A stretch of 39,096 bases of DNA from Shewanella waksmanii ATCC BAA-643 (lineage in GTDB: Bacteria; Pseudomonadota; Gammaproteobacteria; Enterobacterales; Shewanellaceae), in NCBI RefSeq assembly GCF_000518805.1, contig NZ_JAEH01000049.1, forward strand, positions 1-39,096. Direction: 5' to 3'. Below, piece after piece: positions 38,772 to 39,096 of this stretch (the stretch's first letter is position 1; each line of letters opens with the position of its first letter). The notes under the pieces were generated by a model that worked only from the letters and a program-made list of their open reading frames with translations, ran no database searches and was not told where the DNA came from. The position numbers and the translations under genes are program-made.

Positions 38772-39096
38772 TGCTCTTCCCCCGTTTTAGTAGACACCTT
38801 CTCATCACTTTGAGGAGGCTAAAATGCCTAAATATACCCAACCAAGAAAGACATGGTTTTACCCTGTAAAATTCAAAGTCAAAGCTGTCCAGCTAAGCTT
38901 AAGAGACGATGTCATGTCTAAGGATGTTGCGCTAGCGCTTGATATTCACCCGTTAATGCTGAGTCGTTGGCGAAAAGAATACAAAGAAGGTAAGTTTTCT
39001 AAAGCCCCTCGCTATCAATGCAACAATGAAATTATGAGCAAGCTACCCACCAAAAGTGAGCTGAACGCTCTCAAGAAGCTAAAGAAAGAAAATCAG
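38772..39096 (+). mobile_element. IS3-family insertion sequence, left end, cut by window edge
   Basis: The element seems to begin TGCTCTTCCCCCGTTTTAG at 38772, with the TG terminus and GTTTTAGTAGACA inner part seen at many IS3-family ends, about 50 bases before orfA. The right end lies outside, so the other inverted repeat and the target duplication cannot be checked. Confidence 0.7.
38824..39096 (+). CDS. IS3-family transposase OrfA, 3' end outside the window
   Basis: ATG at 38824 after a perfect AGGAGG. The 91 codons seen begin MPKYTQPRKTWFYPVKFKVK and include a helix-turn-helix of the transposase_8 type (SKDVALALDIHPLMLSRWRK), followed by a Lys-rich helix (LNALKKLKKENQ) that begins the leucine zipper usual in OrfA. 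There is no stop before the window ends. OrfB with the DDE domain is expected beyond it, made as a fusion by -1 frameshifting. Confidence 0.88.
   Translation, partial: MPKYTQPRKTWFYPVKFKVKAVQLSLRDDVMSKDVALALDIHPLMLSRWRKEYKEGKFSKAPRYQCNNEIMSKLPTKSELNALKKLKKENQ

Overview
The window looks like a chromosome segment of a marine gammaproteobacterium, most probably Shewanella or a close relative. The evidence is gene order and protein character: folB-folK-uppP-rlmA opposite plsY and tsaD, then rpsU-yqeY-dnaG-rpoD followed by a CAU-anticodon tRNA-Ile2, plus Shewanella-type hypothetical families (DUF3634, DUF368, DUF4442, DUF1294) and chitinases. The genus is inferred; no search was run.

Layout. 1-770: an AT-rich secreted protein of unknown function. 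782-6285: housekeeping genes for the cell envelope, folate, rRNA and tRNA modification (L,D-transpeptidase, rlmA, uppP, folK, folB; plsY; tsaD). 6573-11020: the macromolecular synthesis operon (rpsU, yqeY, dnaG, rpoD) with its internal terminator. 11169-11435: tRNA-Ile2 with promoter and terminator, then an imperfect second copy of the tRNA 3' end, followed by two unknown accessory genes (11489-12585). 12686-16430: an aaeXAB-like efflux operon with a divergent LysR regulator. 16668-19866: a POTRA-less Omp85-type barrel, an SPFH/prohibitin protein and a sulfurtransferase. 20177-21342: a tandem duplication of a small lipoprotein gene that includes its leader and terminator. 21375-26087: small envelope proteins, a DUF368 (PopT-type) transporter, a hotdog protein, a MarR regulator facing a small membrane protein across three matching operators, DUF1294 and FKBP genes.

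26181-30861 is a chitin-degradation locus. A GH18 and a GH19 chitinase lie head to tail. Upstream of the GH18 gene there is a clear cyclic-di-GMP class I (GEMM-I) riboswitch, and immediately upstream of that a palindrome matching the remembered NagR operator. Chitinase output therefore appears to integrate second-messenger state and amino-sugar availability. 31126-36730 holds two M24 peptidases, a ROK-type kinase and an MFS transporter.

The right end (36786-39096) is an accessory zone. Two members of a ~90-bp palindromic repeat family and a pair of ~76-bp direct repeats lead into an HNH-nuclease gene whose flanks (GTTATACGC before, GCGTATAAC-AAGTC-GTTTAAAAGGAC after) look like the ends of an integron gene cassette. 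The attC-like site is cut off by the left end of an IS3-family element that runs out of the window. This cassette, the riboswitch-controlled chitinase leader and the tRNA 3'-end repeat are the most interesting parts.
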